Source of the DNA: Synechococcus sp. SP2 MAG
GTDB lineage: Bacteria; Cyanobacteriota; Cyanobacteriia; PCC-6307; Cyanobiaceae
Reading direction: 5' to 3'
NCBI GenBank assembly: GCA_030756895.1
Contig: JAVBIX010000002.1
Location: 1-40,786, forward strand
DNA: 40,786 nucleotides
The notes under the pieces: generated by a model
Database searches by the model: none
What the model was told of the DNA's origin: nothing
Seen by the model: only the letters and a program-made list of their open reading frames with translations
Position numbers and translations under genes: made by a program
Shown here: positions 25,407 to 35,177 of the stretch, in pieces
Position numbering within the stretch: the stretch's first letter is position 1
Layout: each line of letters begins with the position of its first letter

Positions 25407-27740
25407 GTGACCCAGTCCTCTAGTGCGGTTGCGGCATTTGATCTTGGGGCAGCTCTGCGCCAAGAAGGGCTCACCGAAACGGATTACAGCGAAATTCAGC
25501 GTCGTCTCGGCCGCGATCCCAATCGCGCTGAGTTGGGCATGTTTGGTGTGATGTGGTCGGAGCATTGCTGTTACCGCAATTCCAGACCCCTGTTGAGTGG
25601 CTTTCCAACGGAAGGCCCACGCATCCTTGTGGGTCCTGGAGAGAACGCTGGTGTCGTGGATCTGGGTGAGGGTCATCGCTTGGCGTTCAAAGTTGAAAGC
25701 CATAACCATCCTTCAGCTGTTGAGCCTTTTCAGGGCGCTGCCACTGGTGTTGGTGGCATCTTGCGTGACATTTTTACGATGGGTGCCAGGCCGATTGCGT
25801 TGCTGAATGCCCTGCGTTTTGGACCGTTGGAGGAACCAGCAACCCGTGGATTGGTGGAAGGTGTTGTGGCTGGCATTGCCCATTACGGCAATTGCGTTGG
25901 CGTGCCCACCGTGGGTGGAGAGGTTGCCTTCGATCCGTCATATCAAGGCAATCCCCTGGTGAACGCCATGGCCCTGGGCCTGATGGAAACGGATGACATC
26001 GTCCGTTCTGGAGCTGCTGGTGTGGGCAATCCGGTGGTGTACGTGGGAAGCACTACGGGCCGGGATGGCATGGGAGGCGCCAGTTTTGCGAGCGCTGAGC
26101 TCAGTGCGGATTCACTGGATGACCGCCCTGCGGTGCAAGTTGGAGATCCCTTTCTCGAGAAGGGATTGATTGAGGCTTGCCTGGAAGCCTTTCAGAGCGG
26201 TGATGTGGTTGCTGCTCAGGATATGGGTGCTGCGGGGCTTACCTGTAGTTGTTCGGAGATGGCAGCTAAGGGAGATGTGGGCGTTGAGTTGGACCTCGAT
26301 CGGGTGCCCGCAAGAGAACACGGCATGACTGCTTACGAATTCCTGCTTTCGGAATCTCAAGAGCGCATGTTGTTTGTTGTGCGTTCTGGTCGGGAGGAGC
26401 AGCTAATGCAGCGTTTCCGGCGTTGGGGGCTTCAGGCGGCGGTCGTCGGTCGCGTTTTGGAGGAGCGAGTGGTGAGGGTGTTGCAACACGGTGCGGTAGC
26501 GGCAGAAGTACCGGCCCGTGCTTTGGCAGAGGACACACCAATCAACCAGCACGAGCTTCTCTCGGAGCCACCAGAGGACATCCAGAGCCACTGGACCTGG
26601 CATGAATCAGATCTTCCTAGTCCGGCTACCGATCGCGATTGGAATGCGGATCTGTTGCGTTTGCTTGATGACCCCACGATTGCCAGCAAGCGCTGGATCT
26701 ATCGCCAATACGACCAGCAGGTGTTGGCCAATACGGTGATTCGAGCCGGTGGCGCTGATGCTGCGGTGGTTCGCCTTCGTCCTCAACAAGGTGATGCGTC
26801 GCTGCAAACGTCGCAGCGCGGTGTAGCGGCCACGTTGGATTGTCCCAATCGCTGGGTGGCTCTTGACCCAGAGCGGGGAGCGATCGCAGCGGTCGCTGAA
26901 GCGGCACGCAATCTCAGCTGTGTTGGAGCCCAGCCGATCGCTGTGACCGACAACCTGAACTTCCCCTCTCCAGAAACCCCTAAGGGGTATTGGCAGTTGG
27001 CGATGGCATGCCGCGGCCTGTCCCATGCCTGTCGCGCCTTGGGCACTCCTGTTACCGGTGGCAACGTCTCCCTTTACAACGAAACCAGGGCAGATGACGG
27101 CAGTCTTCAGCCCATTCATCCCACGCCTGTCGTGGGAATGGTGGGACTGGTGGAAGATCTCGATCGCTGTGGAGGTTTGGCTTGGCGACAACCTGGTGAT
27201 CTTGTGGTGTTGCTTGGGGTCCCCACCGATGAGGAGGGGAATGAAGGCCTTGGCTTGGCAGGTAGCAGCTATCAGGGAGTTGTTCATGGGTTGCTCACTG
27301 GCCGACCTCCGAATGTGGATCTGGAGTTGGAGGGTCAAGTTCAAGCCTTGGTTCGTGAGGCGTTTTCCCAGGGCGTGTTGGCCTCAGCCCATGACAGCAG
27401 TGATGGTGGTTTGGCCGTAGCGCTTGCAGAAAGTGCCCTGGCCTCTGGTCTTGGTGTTGATCTCAACCTGCCTCATGGCTCTGCTCGCTTGGATCGTGTT
27501 TTGTTTGCTGAGGGTGGTGCACGCATCGTTGTTTCGGTTCGCGCAGAACAGCGCAGTGCTTGGCAAGCCTTAGTGGCCTCGCAAGAGCATCAAAGTGTTC
27601 CTTTGACAGAGATTGGAACTGTTGCTGACCATGGGTGTTTCCGGTTAGCGGTGGGAAAACTGCCAGTGATTGACCTTTCCGTTGAGACGCTGCGAGAGCA
27701 ATACGAACAAGCAGTTCCCCGTCGCCTCGGAGCGGTTTGA
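25407..27740 (+). CDS. purL: Phosphoribosylformylglycinamidine synthase II (PurL)
   Basis: A 777-residue small-type PurL, the ATP-dependent subunit that turns FGAR into FGAM in purine synthesis together with PurQ and PurS. Conserved blocks are [79 protein letters not shown] and [19 protein letters not shown]. Further blocks are [20 protein letters not shown] and [17 protein letters not shown] at 25407 is taken as the start. The stop TGA overlaps the purF ATG (TGATG), so the two are probably translationally coupled. Length is normal for the small-type enzyme. Confidence 0.98.
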   Translation: MTQSSSAVAAFDLGAALRQEGLTETDYSEIQRRLGRDPNRAELGMFGVMWSEHCCYRNSRPLLSGFPTEGPRILVGPGENAGVVDLGEGHRLAFKVESHNHPSAVEPFQGAATGVGGILRDIFTMGARPIALLNALRFGPLEEPATRGLVEGVVAGIAHYGNCVGVPTVGGEVAFDPSYQGNPLVNAMALGLMETDDIVRSGAAGVGNPVVYVGSTTGRDGMGGASFASAELSADSLDDRPAVQVGDPFLEKGLIEACLEAFQSGDVVAAQDMGAAGLTCSCSEMAAKGDVGVELDLDRVPAREHGMTAYEFLLSESQERMLFVVRSGREEQLMQRFRRWGLQAAVVGRVLEERVVRVLQHGAVAAEVPARALAEDTPINQHELLSEPPEDIQSHWTWHESDLPSPATDRDWNADLLRLLDDPTIASKRWIYRQYDQQVLANTVIRAGGADAAVVRLRPQQGDASLQTSQRGVAATLDCPNRWVALDPERGAIAAVAEAARNLSCVGAQPIAVTDNLNFPSPETPKGYWQLAMACRGLSHACRALGTPVTGGNVSLYNETRADDGSLQPIHPTPVVGMVGLVEDLDRCGGLAWRQPGDLVVLLGVPTDEEGNEGLGLAGSSYQGVVHGLLTGRPPNVDLELEGQVQALVREAFSQGVLASAHDSSDGGLAVALAESALASGLGVDLNLPHGSARLDRVLFAEGGARIVVSVRAEQRSAWQALVASQEHQSVPLTEIGTVADHGCFRLAVGKLPVIDLSVETLREQYEQAVPRRLGAV

Positions 27741-29245
27741 TGCAGAATCTTGAGACCCATCCGATGTCGAGGCGGCCGGTGCATCAGCTCGAGATAGAGC
27801 GTCCCGATCGCATGGAAGAAGCCTGCGGTGTGTTTGCTGTTCAAGCCCTAGAGCAGCCGGTGGCGAACCTGGTTTATTTCGGTCTATACGCCCTGCAGCA
27901 TCGAGGTCAGGAATCTGCTGGTATTGCTGTTTTTAATGAAGGAAAGGTAAGGCTCCACAAGGACATGGGCCTGGTGAGCCAGGTGTTTGATCAGGATGTG
28001 CTCGAGCGCATGCCTGGTGTTTTAGCCGTTGGCCATAACCGTTATTCCACCACCGGGAGTAGCAAGGTTTGTAATGCCCAGCCCGTGGTCCTGATGACCC
28101 GTCTCGGCCCCTTTGCGCTGGCGCATAACGGCAATCTTGTAAATGCAGCAGAGCTGCGAGCTCAGGTGGATGACGGTGAGGTGGAGTTCACCTCCACCAC
28201 GGATTCGGAGTTGATCGCTTATGCGGTTCAGCAAGCTGTGGATGGGGGCTTGGATTGGACCGAGGGGATTAAGGCGGCCGCATCCCAGTGCCAAGGGGCT
28301 TTCAGTTTGGTGATTGGAACGTCAGATGCCCTGTACGGCTTGCGTGATGGCTATGGGATTCGACCGCTGGTGTATGGCTACCTCGGTGATCAAGACCGTG
28401 GGCATTGGGTTCTCAGTAGTGAAACCTGTGGGCTCGACATCATTGGTTCTCCGTTCGTTGCGGATGTGGAACCTGGCGAATTAGTGGTGTTTCGTTGCGG
28501 GGACCCCACACCAGAACGTCATCAATGGATTGAACCCACCACACGGATGTGCGTGTTTGAAATGATCTATTTCGCTCGCCCCGATAGTCGTTTCTTTGGT
28601 GAATCTCTCTACAGCTATCGACAGCGCATCGGCCAGATCCTCGCCCGTGAATCGGCTGTTGAGGCGGATCTCGTGATTGGTGTTCCTGATTCCGGAATTC
28701 CAGCTGCGATCGGTTATTCCCAAAGCAGTGGCATTCCCTATGCCGATGGATTGATCAAAAATCGCTACGTCGGCCGAACTTTCATCCAACCCACCCAGGC
28801 GATGCGTGAGGCCGGGATTCGCGTGAAGCTCAATCCACTTCCGGATGTTTTAAATGGCAAACGGGTTTTGGTGATTGATGACTCGATTGTTCGTGGAACG
28901 ACCAGTAAAAAATTGGTTCAGGCTCTCCGTGATGCAGGCGCCATTGAGGTGCACATGCGCATTAGTTCGCCTCCGGTGACCCATCCCTGTTTTTACGGCA
29001 TAGACACCGATACGCAGGATCAATTAATTGCTGCTCGACTCACGCTTCAGGAGATTGAGGAGCACCTCAAGGTTGATTCCTTGGCCTATCTCAGCAAAGA
29101 AGGAATGGTGGAAGCTGCGCATGCTCAGTCAGAACATTTCTGTACAGCTTGCTTCGATGGGAACTACCCGGTTCCGATGGACGCCTCAATCAAGGCGAGC
29201 AAACTAATGCTCGAACCAGCAGGGGTGGCAGCAACGAATCTCTGA
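27740..29245 (+). CDS. purF: Amidophosphoribosyltransferase PurF
   Basis: A 501-residue glutamine PRPP amidotransferase, the first step of purine synthesis. The mature N-terminal nucleophile is C29 in MEEACGVFAVQALEQPVANL, preceded by a 28-residue propeptide. The glutaminase domain shows YFGLYALQHRGQESAGIAVF and GHNRYSTTGSS. The PRPP-binding loop is RVLVIDDSIVRGTTSKKLV. Cysteines in PCFYGIDTD and HFCTACFDGNYP match the iron-sulfur-binding pattern of the Bacillus-type enzyme. The ATG at 27740 overlaps the purL stop; MSRRP and MEEAC are internal alternatives. The stop forms the palindrome TGATCA with the stop of the convergent topoisomerase gene. Confidence 0.98.
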   Translation: MQNLETHPMSRRPVHQLEIERPDRMEEACGVFAVQALEQPVANLVYFGLYALQHRGQESAGIAVFNEGKVRLHKDMGLVSQVFDQDVLERMPGVLAVGHNRYSTTGSSKVCNAQPVVLMTRLGPFALAHNGNLVNAAELRAQVDDGEVEFTSTTDSELIAYAVQQAVDGGLDWTEGIKAAASQCQGAFSLVIGTSDALYGLRDGYGIRPLVYGYLGDQDRGHWVLSSETCGLDIIGSPFVADVEPGELVVFRCGDPTPERHQWIEPTTRMCVFEMIYFARPDSRFFGESLYSYRQRIGQILARESAVEADLVIGVPDSGIPAAIGYSQSSGIPYADGLIKNRYVGRTFIQPTQAMREAGIRVKLNPLPDVLNGKRVLVIDDSIVRGTTSKKLVQALRDAGAIEVHMRISSPPVTHPCFYGIDTDTQDQLIAARLTLQEIEEHLKVDSLAYLSKEGMVEAAHAQSEHFCTACFDGNYPVPMDASIKASKLMLEPAGVAATNL

Positions 29246-31708
29246 TCAGCTGATTAGGGGCACCAATCGCAGGATTGATTCGTTGTCTTTGAGCGTGAGC
29301 TGATCTTGCTCATTCAATTTCAGTCGTCCGTGACGACCGTTTGACGTCACCACACCAATGAGTGAATCGGCGAGGCAAGCCGCCGCAATCCGTTCCGTTC
29401 CGCTTGTGGATTCTGAATTCAGTTCCCAGCCGATTTCACCTAGATCGCCCCGTTTGCAATGCCGGATCGTAGTGAGTTCCAGCCAGTGCAGACGGCCTGT
29501 TTGGCTCGCCAGCAAGATGCTTGTAGGTCGTTCAGCGTGCCCTGCAATTGCGGTGACCAGTTGTTCGCCAGGGAGCAAACGCATGGTGATCGGCCCTTGA
29601 GCCAACTTGCCCATCAACGGCAGATTGGTCTCTCCTGCTTGTAGACGAAGAACCCTGCCGATATCGCTGATAAGGATTACATCAGCGCCGTCTTGACAGA
29701 TCAAGGCCGCTTTCAGGCTCACGCCTTCCTTCAGTTTTAAAACGGTTGCAGCTCGTCCCGACAATTCCTGGATGTCCTTGAGAGGCAGCCGTTTGAACCT
29801 GCCATCACTGGTCAGCAGTCCCAGGGATTTCGTTTCATTGGCGTTGAGATCCTCTGGATTGGGCAAAGGCAGTAGGGACACCACTTCATCGCCTTCAAGG
29901 GCTGTGGGTAGGAATCGCTCCAGGGTTCCTTGTTGCTGCCCTGCAAATTCCCAGCGCACAAGAGCGACGCGACCGCTCATGGTTACGGCCAACAGTCGCG
30001 GCGGCGGCTGGATGGGCAGGCTGATTAGGGCTGGAGATGGTTCATCTCCCATCGGAACTGGATCGTTGAGATGCAGGCGACCCAGCAGCTGAGGACTAAC
30101 GATCTTCACCTGTCCATCGTCTTGAATCAGCAGTTTTGAATCGCTAGGGAGGGCATCCAGGGCCTGGCGCCTCTGTAATTCGGCATTGGGCCTTTGACTG
30201 GCGGCCCGCTCGGCAAGCAGGTGGTCACCACCTTCCACCAGCCGGGTGCGTCTTGGGGTTGCAAAGCGTTTTTTCAGTTGGCGCAGTTCTTGGATCAGGG
30301 CATCAAGCAATTGATCGCGGTTTTCCAGCAGCAGGGTGAGTCGCTGCCTTTCTTTGCGGAGATCATCTGCCTCCTTACGCAGGCTTTCCTGTTCCAATCC
30401 TGTGAGCCTGCGCAATGGCATGGCCAATACGGCATCAGCCTGCCGTTCGCTCAGATCGAAATGCACCATCAAGCTGGCCCTTGCCTTGGCCGCATCTCTG
30501 GCTTCCTGGATCATGGCGATCACCTGTTGAAGTGACGCAAGGGCGGTGGTCAGGCCTTCCACGACTTCAAGCCGATCTTCCGTTTTGCGCAGCGCGTGGT
30601 TGGTACGCCGAATAATCGTGAGCTCTCTGTAATCCAGGAAGGTTTGGAGGAGCTGCCGCAGCGTCAATTGCTGTGGTCTGCCATCGACCAGGGCCAGCAG
30701 GATCGCGCCGAAGTTGCTTTGCAGTGACGTGCGCCGTTGCAAGTCAGTCAGCACTGTTTCTGGATCGGCATCACGGCGGAGTTCCACCACCACGCGCATC
30801 CCTTCGCGGTCGCTTTCATCACGAATATCGGCAATGCCACCAATCTTTCCGTCGTTGACGTACTCAGCCAGTTTTTCAATCCAGCCGGCCTTACTCAGCT
30901 GGTAAGGAAGCTCGGTCACGATCACAGCGTTCCGCCGATGCTTTCCTTTGCCGGGATGTACTTCCTCAACATGGGCCACACCACGCATAGGAATGCTGCC
31001 TCGGCCTCGTAAATACGTTTCGCGGACGCCGCTTCCCAGAAGCACTTCTCCACCCGTAGGGAAATCGGGTCCAGGAATCAGCTTTAAAATTTCCTCTTCG
31101 CTTAGATCGGGGTTTTGAACGAGAGCAACCAAACCATCCACCACCTCGCCGAGGTTGTGGGGAGGGATGCTGGTGGCCATGCCAACAGCGATTCCCGAGC
31201 AGCCATTGAGCAGTAAAAACGGAAGCTGGGCGGGGAGAACCGTTGGTTCCTGTTGGGACCCATCGAAGTTGGAGGCAAAATCGACGGTGTCGTCGCCAAT
31301 TTCATCGAGCAACCCCTCGTGGGAGATCCGCGCTAGCCGCGTCTCGGTGTAACGCATGGCTGCCGGCGGATCGTCATCCACCGATCCAAAGTTGCCGTGC
31401 CCATCGAGTAATGGGTGACGGCTGGAAAAGGTTTGGACCAAGCGCACTAGGGCGTCATAAACCGCTTGATCACCATGGGGGTGGTACTTACCAAGCACGT
31501 CCCCGACAACGCGTGCACATTTTCGATAGGGGCGATCTGGGGTCAGCCCCAGTTCATGCATCGCAAACAGAATTCGGCGTTGGACTGGTTTCAGTCCATC
31601 ACGCACATCGGGGAGCGCTCGGCCCACGATCACGCTCATCGCGTATTCGAGATATGAGCGCTGCATCTCGTGATGCAGGGCGATCGATTGAACGCGCTCC
31701 TCGGCCAT
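29246..31708 (-). CDS. Type IIA DNA topoisomerase subunit A (GyrA/ParC family)
   Basis: An 820-residue breakage-reunion subunit. The N-terminus shows [20 protein letters not shown] and [18 protein letters not shown]. The helix [20 protein letters not shown] has Gln81 where E. coli GyrA has Ser83. The catalytic tyrosine is Y120 in [17 protein letters not shown] coiled coil ([20 protein letters not shown]) leads to a C-terminal beta-pinwheel from about residue 500. I find no QRRGGKG-like GyrA box; the matching blade reads [12 protein letters not shown]. It may therefore act more like topoisomerase IV than a supercoiling gyrase, and cyanobacterial genomes usually hold a second A subunit. No B subunit gene is nearby. 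It is read towards the origin and converges on purF. Confidence 0.93.
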   Translation of the reverse strand: MAEERVQSIALHHEMQRSYLEYAMSVIVGRALPDVRDGLKPVQRRILFAMHELGLTPDRPYRKCARVVGDVLGKYHPHGDQAVYDALVRLVQTFSSRHPLLDGHGNFGSVDDDPPAAMRYTETRLARISHEGLLDEIGDDTVDFASNFDGSQQEPTVLPAQLPFLLLNGCSGIAVGMATSIPPHNLGEVVDGLVALVQNPDLSEEEILKLIPGPDFPTGGEVLLGSGVRETYLRGRGSIPMRGVAHVEEVHPGKGKHRRNAVIVTELPYQLSKAGWIEKLAEYVNDGKIGGIADIRDESDREGMRVVVELRRDADPETVLTDLQRRTSLQSNFGAILLALVDGRPQQLTLRQLLQTFLDYRELTIIRRTNHALRKTEDRLEVVEGLTTALASLQQVIAMIQEARDAAKARASLMVHFDLSERQADAVLAMPLRRLTGLEQESLRKEADDLRKERQRLTLLLENRDQLLDALIQELRQLKKRFATPRRTRLVEGGDHLLAERAASQRPNAELQRRQALDALPSDSKLLIQDDGQVKIVSPQLLGRLHLNDPVPMGDEPSPALISLPIQPPPRLLAVTMSGRVALVRWEFAGQQQGTLERFLPTALEGDEVVSLLPLPNPEDLNANETKSLGLLTSDGRFKRLPLKDIQELSGRAATVLKLKEGVSLKAALICQDGADVILISDIGRVLRLQAGETNLPLMGKLAQGPITMRLLPGEQLVTAIAGHAERPTSILLASQTGRLHWLELTTIRHCKRGDLGEIGWELNSESTSGTERIAAACLADSLIGVVTSNGRHGRLKLNEQDQLTLKDNESILRLVPLIS

Positions 31709-31777
31709 CCTGCAGGGAAATAAGAAGGCAGTCGAGTGTCAGCCTACAGATCTTCTCCTGCTTGACCAGAGTTTTGG

Positions 31778-32677
31778 TTAATTAGCGCTATTTGGATCTG
31801 CATTCGCTTCGGCACGTTCAACGGCGTTTTGAAGGCTGGGATTGTTGAAAAGTTCAGCTGTAGCTCGGCGTAATTTCAGGCCCCACAGTTGTTTTTTTTG
31901 GTGACCAGCCAGAACGTAATTCGGAGATTCAGCAAGGGCTCTTTCAGCGAGCTTCAACGATTCTTGATCTCCAGGATTCACTTGGTTCAGTGCGGAAGCA
32001 AGGGCCAACATTGGCTCTGGGTTGGCATTGATCGCTAAGACGGAACGCCAGCGACGAATGGCTTCCTTGGTGTTTCCCATTTCAAACAACACCAGGCTTT
32101 GGTTGTTTAAGGCTTCCCAAAAACTGGGCTTAATCGCTGTTGCGCGCTCAAAAGCTTTCAGGGCCCTCTTTTGATCGGATTGCATCACCCTGGCGTTTCC
32201 AAGATCGAAGTAAGCCGTTGCGTTTTTTGGATCCAGACTGAGTCCGCGATCCAACAATGGGATGGCGTCGTCCGGTCGGTTGTCACGCAGCGCCAAGGAC
32301 GCTTCTGCGAACCAAAGTCCGGCATTGTTTGGGTTGAGTGATTTCGCCCGGGCTAGGGATCCGGCTGCTTCATCGAGTTGTTCGCTACGGAGTTGGGCTT
32401 CAGCCAACACAGACCAGAGCCGTTCATCGTTGGGCTGCAAACGCACGGCTAAAGCGGCTAAGCGGGCGGCTTCTTTGGGTTGTCCAAGCCTTAGCAATTG
32501 CGCTGCAGTACGACCGATGCCGATCCCAGCCCCCTCTAATTCTTGTGTGCTGGGCGTGAACACATAGGGGATGAAGGCTTTAGCGGGTTCAGCGCTGCAC
32601 AGACCGATCGCGCTCATCAGAGCGGCTAACGCCCAAGCTTTATTGAACAATTGGCTTGAACGCCGATGGGATCCCAT
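31778..32677 (-). CDS. Exported tetratricopeptide-repeat protein
   Basis: A 299-residue TPR protein. A signal peptide (KAWALAALMSAIGLCSAEPA, cleavage after AKA near residue 34) sends it to the periplasm or lumen. The LCSA segment is not a good lipobox. At least five TPR units run from about residue 60 to 240, for example AARLAALAVRLQPNDERLWS, DEAAGSLARAKSLNPNNAGL, DDAIPLLDRGLSLDPKNATA and RALKAFERATAIKPSFWEAL. Such proteins serve as scaffolds; cyanobacterial examples assist photosystem assembly, but this one has no proven role. The ATG at 32677 overlaps the queG stop (TGATG); GTG 32680 is the alternative. It is probably co-transcribed with queG. Confidence 0.88.
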   Translation of the reverse strand: MGSHRRSSQLFNKAWALAALMSAIGLCSAEPAKAFIPYVFTPSTQELEGAGIGIGRTAAQLLRLGQPKEAARLAALAVRLQPNDERLWSVLAEAQLRSEQLDEAAGSLARAKSLNPNNAGLWFAEASLALRDNRPDDAIPLLDRGLSLDPKNATAYFDLGNARVMQSDQKRALKAFERATAIKPSFWEALNNQSLVLFEMGNTKEAIRRWRSVLAINANPEPMLALASALNQVNPGDQESLKLAERALAESPNYVLAGHQKKQLWGLKLRRATAELFNNPSLQNAVERAEANADPNSAN

Positions 32678-33654
32678 CACCGAATCTCAGATGAGGACAG
32701 GCTAGGTGGATCTACTGACTTTGCTGAAGCGGCATTGCGTCGCCACATCCAAGGTTTGATGCGTCTGAGTGCGGATCCGCGCAACTTCTGATCCCAGGTC
32801 GCCGGATCCCACTGTTCAACCTGCGCAGCGCTCAGATCTAAAACCCAGGGACGGGGCTGGACCTCTGGATCTTGACTCGATGGGAGCTCCTTTTGATTGA
32901 ACGGACAGACGTCCTGGCAAATATCACAGCCAGCGACCCATGGACCCATCCCAGCCTTAATTAGTTCTGGAAGCTGCTCCTCTCGGTTTTCAATTGTGTG
33001 ATACGCAATGCATCGCCGTGAATCAACGACGAACGGCTCCCGTATGGCGTCGGTGGGGCAGGCGTCCATGCAGGCTCTGCAGCGGCCGCAGCGAGGTTGC
33101 GCTGGCTGATCGGCCACTAAATCTTCCGTGCTGAGCAGGTGGCCGATCACCATCCACGACCCTCGCTGCCGATGAATCACGTTGCTGTGTTTGCCAATCC
33201 ATCCCAGACCTGCCTCTTCCGCCCATGCCTTATCCAGTAGGGGTTCGGCATCCACGCAAACCCGCCAGCGCGATTCAGGTCTTTGTGTTTCAAGCCAGCG
33301 GCCAACGCGGCGCAGCCTTTGGTTGACAACGCGGTGGTAGTCACGGCCCCATGCATAGCGAGCAATCGCAAGGCTGTTGGGTTGGCGCGAGTCGGAGACG
33401 TAGTAATTCAGCCCAACGGCAAGCAAGCTTCGAGCTCCGTCTAGAAGTGTTCTCGCATCGAGCCTTCGCGGAGCAGCCATCCAGCCCATCTCCGCTTGAA
33501 AACCAGCATCAAGCCAGCGCTGTAAAGCTGCTGTCCGCATCTGCAGCCTTGAACTTCCCGGTAGACAGGCGATTCCAACAGGATCGAATCCCTCCTGGCG
33601 GGCACGTTCCTTGAGAGCCGCACTGAGTTGAGGTTGTCCAGCGGAGGACGTCAC
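32677..33654 (-). CDS. queG: Epoxyqueuosine reductase QueG
   Basis: A 325-residue cobalamin- and iron-sulfur-dependent reductase that makes queuosine from epoxyqueuosine in the tRNA wobble position. Two ferredoxin-like cysteine clusters are complete: CGRCRACMDACPTDAI and CDICQDVCPFNQKEL, plus the RRCIAYHTIENRE motif. The N-terminal domain shows GFDPVGIACLPG, FQAEMGWMA and SLLAVGLNYY. KAWAEEAGLGWIGKHSNVIH is a hallmark of the family. It starts with GTG 33654, and its stop overlaps the TPR gene start. The C-terminal HEAT extension of some homologues is absent. It is divergent from the HpsJ-like gene across a 41-base AT-rich spacer. Confidence 0.96.
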   Translation of the reverse strand: MTSSAGQPQLSAALKERARQEGFDPVGIACLPGSSRLQMRTAALQRWLDAGFQAEMGWMAAPRRLDARTLLDGARSLLAVGLNYYVSDSRQPNSLAIARYAWGRDYHRVVNQRLRRVGRWLETQRPESRWRVCVDAEPLLDKAWAEEAGLGWIGKHSNVIHRQRGSWMVIGHLLSTEDLVADQPAQPRCGRCRACMDACPTDAIREPFVVDSRRCIAYHTIENREEQLPELIKAGMGPWVAGCDICQDVCPFNQKELPSSQDPEVQPRPWVLDLSAAQVEQWDPATWDQKLRGSALRRIKPWMWRRNAASAKSVDPPSLSSSEIR

Positions 33655-33695
33655 GGAAACGGGCCGTAAAATTAAATACCTTTAAACATCCTTAC

Positions 33696-34358
33696 GTGTC
33701 TGCATCCCCCTCGGGTTCTCAATCCTTACGACTTTCGTTTGTTCTGAGGTGGTTGGGCATCACCCTGGTTGCGCTGCTGGCATTGCAGATGGCTGTGCTG
33801 CTGAGTGCAGCCGATTGGGCTGATGGAATTTTTAAGCAGCTGTTGATTGAGCGTTTAGTGAATCAAGCCCCTATGGGGCTGATCGGTCTTTTGCTCATGC
33901 TTCTGGGCTCTCGCCTTGACCAACCGGAGACCGCAAGACCTCCGATTCGTTGGCTGGTTTGCGTGATTTCTGCGCTGTTGGCGATTTTGATGATCGCGGT
34001 TGTTCCTGTCTCGATCTCAGGCAATCAGAACCTCTCAGGTGAATCGGATCAAACGCTTGAGCAGCAAAAGGGTCAGTTGGAGATGGCTCGCCAGCAATCG
34101 GCGAATCCCGAGAACGTGAAAATGCTGGGCAACCAGCTCACCCAGGCAGGGCAGTTGCCTGCTGATGCCAGTGAGAACGACAAGGTCAAAGCTGCTCAGG
34201 CTTTCATCGATAAGCAGCTGGCGCAGATGGAACAGCAGATCAAGCAGGGGGAACGTCAGCGCAACCTTGCTGTGAATCAGCGTCGCTTCGGCGGAACCTT
34301 GAGTGCGGTGATTCTTGCCGTTGCTTTCGTGCTCTTGGCTCTGGCGGCCGTGATCTAA
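33696..34358 (+). CDS. HpsJ-like cyanobacterial membrane protein
   Basis: A 220-residue membrane protein starting at GTG 33696. Three hydrophobic segments (about residues 14-37, 56-72 and 86-106) are followed by a long polar helical region. That region, about 118-195 (QTLEQQKGQLEMARQQSANP, DKQLAQMEQQIKQGERQRNL), should form a coiled coil. A last transmembrane helix (SAVILAVAFVLLALAAVI) ends the protein. The layout matches proteins annotated HpsJ family in cyanobacteria, a name taken from hormogonium polysaccharide secretion. I am only fairly sure of that link, and this organism type has no hormogonia. Its promoter lies in the short AT-rich spacer shared with queG. Confidence 0.75.
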   Translation: MSASPSGSQSLRLSFVLRWLGITLVALLALQMAVLLSAADWADGIFKQLLIERLVNQAPMGLIGLLLMLLGSRLDQPETARPPIRWLVCVISALLAILMIAVVPVSISGNQNLSGESDQTLEQQKGQLEMARQQSANPENVKMLGNQLTQAGQLPADASENDKVKAAQAFIDKQLAQMEQQIKQGERQRNLAVNQRRFGGTLSAVILAVAFVLLALAAVI

Positions 34359-34415
34359 CGATCTGCTGGTTAGGTTGGTGAGATCACGTCAGCCTTAGGC
34401 CACAGGCGTTCCTTG

Positions 34416-35162
34416 GTGCAGTCCAATCCAAGACCTGACCTGCCGCTAAGCGCCAGGCTTCAGCAAGATCTGAAAAACGATTTAATAGCTGGGTTGTTAG
34501 TGGTCATTCCGCTGGCAACCACTTTTTGGTTGGCAACCACGGTCAGTCGTTTCGTGCTGGCTTTTCTGACCTCAATTCCCAAGCAGTTCAATCCGTTCAT
34601 CACCCTTAATCCTCTCCTCCAGGATTTGATTAATCTGGCGCTGGGATTAACGGTTCCGCTGTTTGCGATTTTGCTCATCGGCCTGATGGCGAGGAATATC
34701 GTTGGTCGCTGGTTGCTGGAGTTCGGTGAAGAAACCCTCCAACGCATTCCTCTTGCTGGCTCGGTTTACAAAACCTTGAAACAGCTGCTTGCCACCTTTT
34801 TGAGAGATAACTCTCAGCGTTTTAGGCGTGTGGTCTTGGTTGAATATCCCCGAAAGGGTCTTTACAGCGTGGGCTTTGTGACCGGTGTTGTGGGTCCTTC
34901 CCTCCAAGCTGAGCTCACTGAGCCTCTTCTCAGTGTGTTTATCCCCACAGCACCAAACCCAACAACGGGCTGGTACACCTTGGTTCCGGAAACATCTGTC
35001 AAAGATCTGGACATTTCAGTGGAAGATGCGTTCCGAACGATCATTTCCGCTGGCATTGTGAATCCTGATGAGCGTGAAGCTCCTGTGAATCGAAGTTTTT
35101 CCAGCCTGATCTCTCAGCTGAGAGGTTCTGGGTCACCCTCGTCGTCCACCACTGGAGCCTGA
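34416..35162 (+). CDS. DUF502 family membrane protein
   Basis: A 248-residue member of the DUF502 family. The N-terminal hydrophobic segment follows a basic stretch (LQQDLKNDLIAGLLVVIPLA), and a second hydrophobic segment lies at about 70-90 (LALGLTVPLFAILLIGLMAR). The family signature is RIPLAGSVYKTLKQLLATFL, then FRRVVLVEYPRKGLYSVGFV and FIPTAPNPTTGWYTLVPETS. A plant relative (LIKE COV) acts in vascular patterning; the bacterial role is unknown. The start is GTG 34416, with TTG 34413 just before it. nusB follows after 15 bases, so co-transcription is likely. Confidence 0.9.
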   Translation: MQSNPRPDLPLSARLQQDLKNDLIAGLLVVIPLATTFWLATTVSRFVLAFLTSIPKQFNPFITLNPLLQDLINLALGLTVPLFAILLIGLMARNIVGRWLLEFGEETLQRIPLAGSVYKTLKQLLATFLRDNSQRFRRVVLVEYPRKGLYSVGFVTGVVGPSLQAELTEPLLSVFIPTAPNPTTGWYTLVPETSVKDLDISVEDAFRTIISAGIVNPDEREAPVNRSFSSLISQLRGSGSPSSSTTGA

Positions 35163-35177
35163 ACTCGACTCGGCCGT

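Noticed and set aside
26607-27344. Open frame of 245 codons on the minus strand inside purL
   Set aside because: It lies wholly opposite conserved purL motifs and shows no domain or credible start context.
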